Shown: positions 60,837 through 64,000 of the stretch, in pieces
Layout: each line of letters starts with the position of its first letter
Numbering within the stretch: position 1 is the first letter of the stretch
Assembly (NCBI RefSeq): GCF_000758545.1
Contig: NZ_CP009279.1
Coordinates: 2,728,001-2,792,000, forward strand
Origin: Paenibacillus sp. FSL H7-0737
Lineage (GTDB): Bacteria; Bacillota; Bacilli; Paenibacillales; Paenibacillaceae
Length of the DNA: 64,000 bases
Direction of reading: 5' to 3'
Notes under the pieces: model-generated
Seen by the model: only the letters and a program-made list of their open reading frames with translations
Databases searched by the model: none
Told to the model about the DNA's origin: nothing
Made by a program: the position numbers and the translations under genes

Positions 60837-61312
60837 TTAACCGCAGACATAAAGAAACCTACCGTTCATGGCCGCTAAAAGGATTGACACGGGGAGTGCT
60901 AACTCTGTATAGTGCTACTGTTATCTATTGGATGTTTATCGGATTTGGACGTGAGGTACATACCGGAGGTCCTCTTCAGTATAATCTGGTTCCATTTCGC
61001 ACGGTGTCACTTTATTTCAACTTGGATAACGGTTTATCACTTATCAATCGGCTAGTAAATCTGCTAGGAAATGTTGTAGTTTTTATTCCATTTGGTTTTC
61101 TTTCGCCATTAGTAAAGATACATCCGGTTTCTTGGCTTAGGATCTCGCTATATGCTGTCCCTTGCATACTGCTTTTGGAGTGCTTGCAAATGCTGCTGCA
61201 TGTGGGAAGCTTCGATATTGATGATTTACTATTAAACATGCTAGGTGTGTGGACAGGCTACGGATTGTTTCGAGTGATTAGCTGTAAAAGGAACAAAGAA
61301 GGAGAAATGTGA
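60833..61312 (+). CDS. VanZ-family membrane protein
   Basis: 159 residues from a TTG that overlaps the rpiA stop by four bases. Four membrane helices: VLTLYSATVIYWMFIG, LVNLLGNVVVFIPFGFLSPL (VanZ family NxxGNxxxFxPxG motif), ISLYAVPCILLLECLQMLL, and LLLNMLGVWTGYGLF. VanZ homologues raise resistance to teicoplanin and related agents in some strains, but most chromosomal ones have unknown functions. No ribosome site is visible, so translation probably depends on rpiA. It precedes a GNAT gene by three bases. Confidence 0.8.
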   Translation: MINRRHKETYRSWPLKGLTRGVLTLYSATVIYWMFIGFGREVHTGGPLQYNLVPFRTVSLYFNLDNGLSLINRLVNLLGNVVVFIPFGFLSPLVKIHPVSWLRISLYAVPCILLLECLQMLLHVGSFDIDDLLLNMLGVWTGYGLFRVISCKRNKEGEM

Positions 61313-61315
61313 AGA

Positions 61316-61756
61316 ATGTTGATTGATCTTAAACCCCTCATTGGTACATCTGAGGTGAATGAGCTGCTGACCTATGCCGTGATAGATGATCCGAATGCTC
61401 TACAGCAGACTTCGTCTGAGTATAGCGAACAAGCCGGGCTAAAGTTATATGGCTGGGAAGAGGAAGAATTACTGCTTGGTCTTATAGGCTTTGAAGAAAC
61501 AGAAGATGGTTCGTTGGATATTCGGCATATTGCTGTATTGCCAGAGAACAGAGGAAAAGGTTATGCACGGGGGATGATTCTGGAGCTGCTTACTACGCGT
61601 CAGCCGCGTTATCTGGTAGCTGAAACAGAGGATGAGATTGCTGCAGATTTCTACCGTAGTCTTGGGTTCATGGTGTACAGCCTCGGCGAAAATGCAGCAG
61701 GCATTGAAACGCTGAGATGTGTTTATGAAGTAGAAGAGATCGAGGATGAGGAATAA
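61316..61756 (+). CDS. GNAT N-acetyltransferase
   Basis: 146 residues with AAGGAGAAATG upstream of ATG 61316. GNAT core: LLGLIGFEETEDGSLDIRHIAVLPENRGKGYARGMILEL (acetyl-CoA motif RGKGYARG), then AETEDEIAADFYRSLGFMVYSLGE. It is the last gene of the rpiA-vanZ group and ends at a terminator. The substrate is unknown. It is not closely similar to the other GNAT gene at 59635. Confidence 0.85.
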   Translation: MLIDLKPLIGTSEVNELLTYAVIDDPNALQQTSSEYSEQAGLKLYGWEEEELLLGLIGFEETEDGSLDIRHIAVLPENRGKGYARGMILELLTTRQPRYLVAETEDEIAADFYRSLGFMVYSLGENAAGIETLRCVYEVEEIEDEE

Positions 61757-61781
61757 ACAGTTTTTAAAAGACATACAATGG

Positions 61782-61814
61782 CAGGTCGAGATGAAATCTC
61801 GGCCTGTTTTTTTG
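61782..61814 (+). terminator. Terminator after the rpiA-vanZ-GNAT group
   Basis: CAGG-CGAGAT pairs with ATCTCG-CCTG around a GAA loop (one mismatched T/G), followed by TTTTTTTG. Confidence 0.85.
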
Positions 61815-61848
61815 TTGACACCTTAAATAGTTCCTTAGAATTGTAAAG

Positions 61849-61877
61849 TTGACTTTTGAAATAAATGGGATTATAGT
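61849..61877 (+). promoter_or_regulatory. Sigma-A promoter of the MarR-MMPL operon
   Basis: TTGACT (61849-61854), 17-base spacer, TATAGT (61872-61877), about 50 bases before the start codon. Confidence 0.7.
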
Positions 61878-61910
61878 TTGACAATGAAACTATTCTACAG
61901 TTGAACTATA
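61873..61910. promoter_or_regulatory. MarR operator candidate
   Basis: ATAGTTT (61873-61879) and AAACTAT (61887-61893) form an inverted repeat, and AACTATA (61904-61910) repeats the half-site. They overlap the -10 box and transcription start. Confidence 0.6.
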
Positions 61911-61927
61911 TTTGGAGGTAAGAAGCT

Positions 61928-62383
61928 TTGGAAGATGAAGTTCAGCATTGGATTAACCGTTATATGGATGCTTATATGATGGTGACTCGACAAGTAGCCG
62001 CAAGAATTAAAGATAGCATTGCTGCAGATACAACGAATGATCAGTATCAAATTCTGCGTCTGATTAATGCTCAGGAACATTGTACCTCTACATATCTAGC
62101 AGAAACTTTTTGCGTGGGTAAAAGCTCCATTACAGCAATAATCAACAGACTGGTGCAAGCAGGCATTATTGAGCGAACTCGTGACGAGAATGATCGTCGT
62201 CAGGTGTATTTATCGATGTCAGAGCATGGTAAAAGAGTATTTGAAGCCGCTGAGTCGCAAGTACATGAAGTAGTGGCCCCGTATTTGTTTCATTTTGAAA
62301 AGAAGGATATTGAGACGTTCATCATGATGTTTGAGAAACTGGCAAGTCTAATTCAGAATGATAATGGAGGGAAGAGCCAATGA
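61928..62383 (+). CDS. MarR-family transcriptional regulator
   Basis: 151 residues from TTG 61928 with GGAGGTAAG upstream. Winged-helix repressor: HCTSTYLAETFCVGKSSITAIINRLVQAGIIERTRDENDRRQVYLSMSEHG carries the recognition helix and the wing with the conserved DxRR. A Cys at TFCVG could be redox sensitive. Operator-like repeats overlap its own promoter, so it is probably autoregulated. Its stop codon overlaps the start of the MMPL transporter gene (ATGA), a standard regulator-efflux pair. Confidence 0.9.
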   Translation: MEDEVQHWINRYMDAYMMVTRQVAARIKDSIAADTTNDQYQILRLINAQEHCTSTYLAETFCVGKSSITAIINRLVQAGIIERTRDENDRRQVYLSMSEHGKRVFEAAESQVHEVVAPYLFHFEKKDIETFIMMFEKLASLIQNDNGGKSQ

Positions 62384-64000
62384 AGACGATTCTAAAAGCA
62401 AGATGGGCGGTTATCGCAATCTGGCTCGCTGTAGCGGTGGTGCTAGTGATGACGGCCCCGTCTTTCTCTGATCTTGTCCGTGAGAAGGGGCAGGTTACCG
62501 TTCCAGAGGGATACCCTTCATCAAGAGCAGCAGAAATCATGAAGGAAGCGTCAAGTGACAAGGGAGGCGAATCACTCCATCAAGTAGCCCTTGTGTTCAA
62601 TAACCCGAAGGGAATCGGAGCGGAAGAAACAGCAAGTATTCAACAAGGCGTTGAGAAGCTGGCTGCGAATAAGGAAGCTTTGCAGTTAGATTCCATCACC
62701 GATCCTTTTTCACAAAGTGAGCTTAAAGATACACTAATTTCCAAAGATGGCAAGACTATTATGGTGGCGTTGTCCGTAAAAGGTGAAGGAGAGGCTGTTA
62801 CTGCTCTGCCAGATAAAGTGGATGAGATGCTCTCAGGTGTTAAAGCAGATCATTATTTGACCAGTGAAGGTCTGATTACAGAGGATATGATTGCTAGCTC
62901 AGAAGCAGGGCTAAAGAAGTCGGAGTATATTACAGTTGTCTTTATCCTACTTATTCTATTCGTCGTGTTTCGTTCGTTCGTAGCGCCTTTTGTACCGCTG
63001 CTGACCGTGGGTATCAGCTATATTGTATCCCAATCTGTCGTGGCTTTTTTGGTGGATCGTTATGATTTTCCTTTATCAACGTTTACTCAAATCTTTATGG
63101 TTGCGGTCATGTTCGGGATCGGTACGGATTATTGTATTCTGCTGATCAGTCGCTTTAAAGAAGAATTGATGACCGCAGAAGATACTAAAAGTGCAATCAT
63201 TGCAACTTATCGAAAAGCTGGAGGAACGGTGTTCTATTCGGGCTTAGCGGTGTTTGTAGGTTTTGTAGCAATTGGGTTATCGAAATTTATTCTTTATCGT
63301 TCAGCAGTAGCTGTTGCAGTTGGTATTGCAGTTATGCTATTGGCACTTGTGACGATTGTTCCGTTCTTTATGGCTGTTCTAGGCAAAAAGCTATTCTGGC
63401 CCTCCCGTGGCAAGCTGGAGCATAGTGAGAGCCGTATTTGGGGATGGGCAGGTTCTTTTTCTTTAAAAAGACCGTGGGCCGCACTTCTAATCGTTGCAGT
63501 AATCGTATCCCCATTCCTAGTCACCTATAGCGGTAAGCTGTCCTTTAACAGCTTGGAGGAAATTGGCTCGGAATATGCTTCGGTAAAAGGTTTTAATATT
63601 ATTTCGGAGAGCTTCGGACCAGGTGAATCGATGCCTGGCAAGATCGTTATCAAGAATGATGATCGTATGGACAATTCAGAATATCTGGGACTTGCGGAGA
63701 AAATTAGCCGCGAGCTGGAAAAAGTGGATAGTGTAAAATCTGTTCGGAGTATGTCACGTCCAACAGGTGAGCTGATTAGTGATTTCTTGATTCCGAATCA
63801 GGTAGGTACTCTTTCTGATGGACTGGACCAGAGTAACGAAGGTCTGACCAAGATTCAGACCGGCTTGTCTGAAGCTAGTAAACAGCTTAGCGATAATGCC
63901 CCTAAACTTACAGAAGCTGTTGCAGGGAGTGCTAAGCTGACAGAGGGCACAGCTGATCTCAAAGACGGAATTGTTGCTTTAGGCGCTGGGCTCACTCAGA
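62380..64000 (+). CDS. MMPL-family transporter, N-terminal part (3' truncated by window)
   Basis: Open frame from ATG 62380 to the window end, at least 540 residues, with GGAGGGAAGAG upstream. RND/MMPL transporter: N-terminal helix, an extracellular domain with PEGYPSSRAAEIMKE, helices with YITVVFILLILFVVFRSF, and the core motif FGIGTDYCILLISRFKEEL whose Asp carries protons. A second extracellular segment with Lys/Glu/Leu repeats of YhgE-like type (GLTKIQTGLSEASKQLSDNAPKLTEAVAGSAKLTEG) begins near residue 490. It is similar to YdfJ/YdgH-like proteins that export lipids or hydrophobic drugs. Co-translated with the MarR regulator. Confidence 0.88.
   Translation, partial: MKTILKARWAVIAIWLAVAVVLVMTAPSFSDLVREKGQVTVPEGYPSSRAAEIMKEASSDKGGESLHQVALVFNNPKGIGAEETASIQQGVEKLAANKEALQLDSITDPFSQSELKDTLISKDGKTIMVALSVKGEGEAVTALPDKVDEMLSGVKADHYLTSEGLITEDMIASSEAGLKKSEYITVVFILLILFVVFRSFVAPFVPLLTVGISYIVSQSVVAFLVDRYDFPLSTFTQIFMVAVMFGIGTDYCILLISRFKEELMTAEDTKSAIIATYRKAGGTVFYSGLAVFVGFVAIGLSKFILYRSAVAVAVGIAVMLLALVTIVPFFMAVLGKKLFWPSRGKLEHSESRIWGWAGSFSLKRPWAALLIVAVIVSPFLVTYSGKLSFNSLEEIGSEYASVKGFNIISESFGPGESMPGKIVIKNDDRMDNSEYLGLAEKISRELEKVDSVKSVRSMSRPTGELISDFLIPNQVGTLSDGLDQSNEGLTKIQTGLSEASKQLSDNAPKLTEAVAGSAKLTEGTADLKDGIVALGAGLTQ

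Noticed and set aside
60833..61312. VanZ-like gene as part of a glycopeptide resistance cluster
   Set aside because: No vanHAX-type genes are present; it overlaps rpiA and looks like an ordinary chromosomal homologue.

Overview
The window looks like chromosome of a spore-forming, low-to-mid GC Bacillota, most probably Paenibacillus or a close relative. The evidence is a sporulation-specific spoVM, a SpoVIF-like gene, RemA, a YesM/YesN-type two-component system feeding a CUT1 sugar ABC transporter, secreted copper-amine-oxidase-type 'stalk' domains, frequent TTG starts, and a core gene order close to the Bacillus subtilis yloC-recG region. The genus is an inference; no rRNA or tRNA gene is present to anchor it. 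No phage, CRISPR array or transposase was seen.

Bases 1-20160 are the conserved housekeeping cluster, almost all on the + strand: end of a YicC-type gene, remA, gmk, rpoZ, coaBC, priA, def, fmt, rsmB, rlmN, prpC, prkC, rsgA, rpe, spoVM, rpmB (opposite strand), fakA, a degV/fakB gene, recG and a spoVIF-like gene. Together they cover nucleotide and CoA supply, replication restart, N-terminal protein maturation, ribosome modification and maturation, Ser/Thr phosphosignalling at the cell wall, fatty-acid activation and sporulation. Relative to B. subtilis, several genes usually in this run are missing or replaced.

Bases 20160-29990 hold a foldback repeat, a YitT-family membrane protein, two small membrane proteins, a calcium-type P-type ATPase, an NlpC/P60 wall hydrolase, and a three-gene ABC importer of the TrpXYZ type behind a clear promoter and a 16-bp palindrome.

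Bases 30000-38930 are a compact sugar or pectin-fragment locus: sensor kinase, AraC-type response regulator, binding protein, two permeases, an SGNH acetylesterase like YesT, and a short-chain dehydrogenase. Two cre-like CcpA sites (one inside the kinase gene, one before the binding-protein gene) suggest catabolite repression.

Bases 39000-64000 are a mosaic of single genes and small operons, mostly separated by strong intrinsic terminators: mgtC, aldose epimerase, thrS with a complete T-box leader, TraX-like protein, stalk-domain lipoprotein, metallophosphoesterase lipoprotein, nitroreductase, a YdaT-like small protein, a PrsA-like foldase, an orphan LytTR regulator under a cre site, lactonase, an Hfq-like protein, PAP2 phosphatase, FUSC/aromatic-acid-exporter-type protein, HelD, an MFS exporter, transaldolase, two GNAT acetyltransferases, rpiA, VanZ-like protein, and a MarR-MMPL efflux operon cut by the window end.

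The most unusual items are a 98-99 bp two-hairpin repeat present twice at the 3' ends of unrelated genes, a ribosome-binding site buried in a terminator stem (ydaT), an Hfq-like protein with a changed YKH motif, an orphan LytTR gene whose promoter is covered by a perfect cre, and several clean palindromic operators. I did not find a clear-cut, wholly new multi-gene system.
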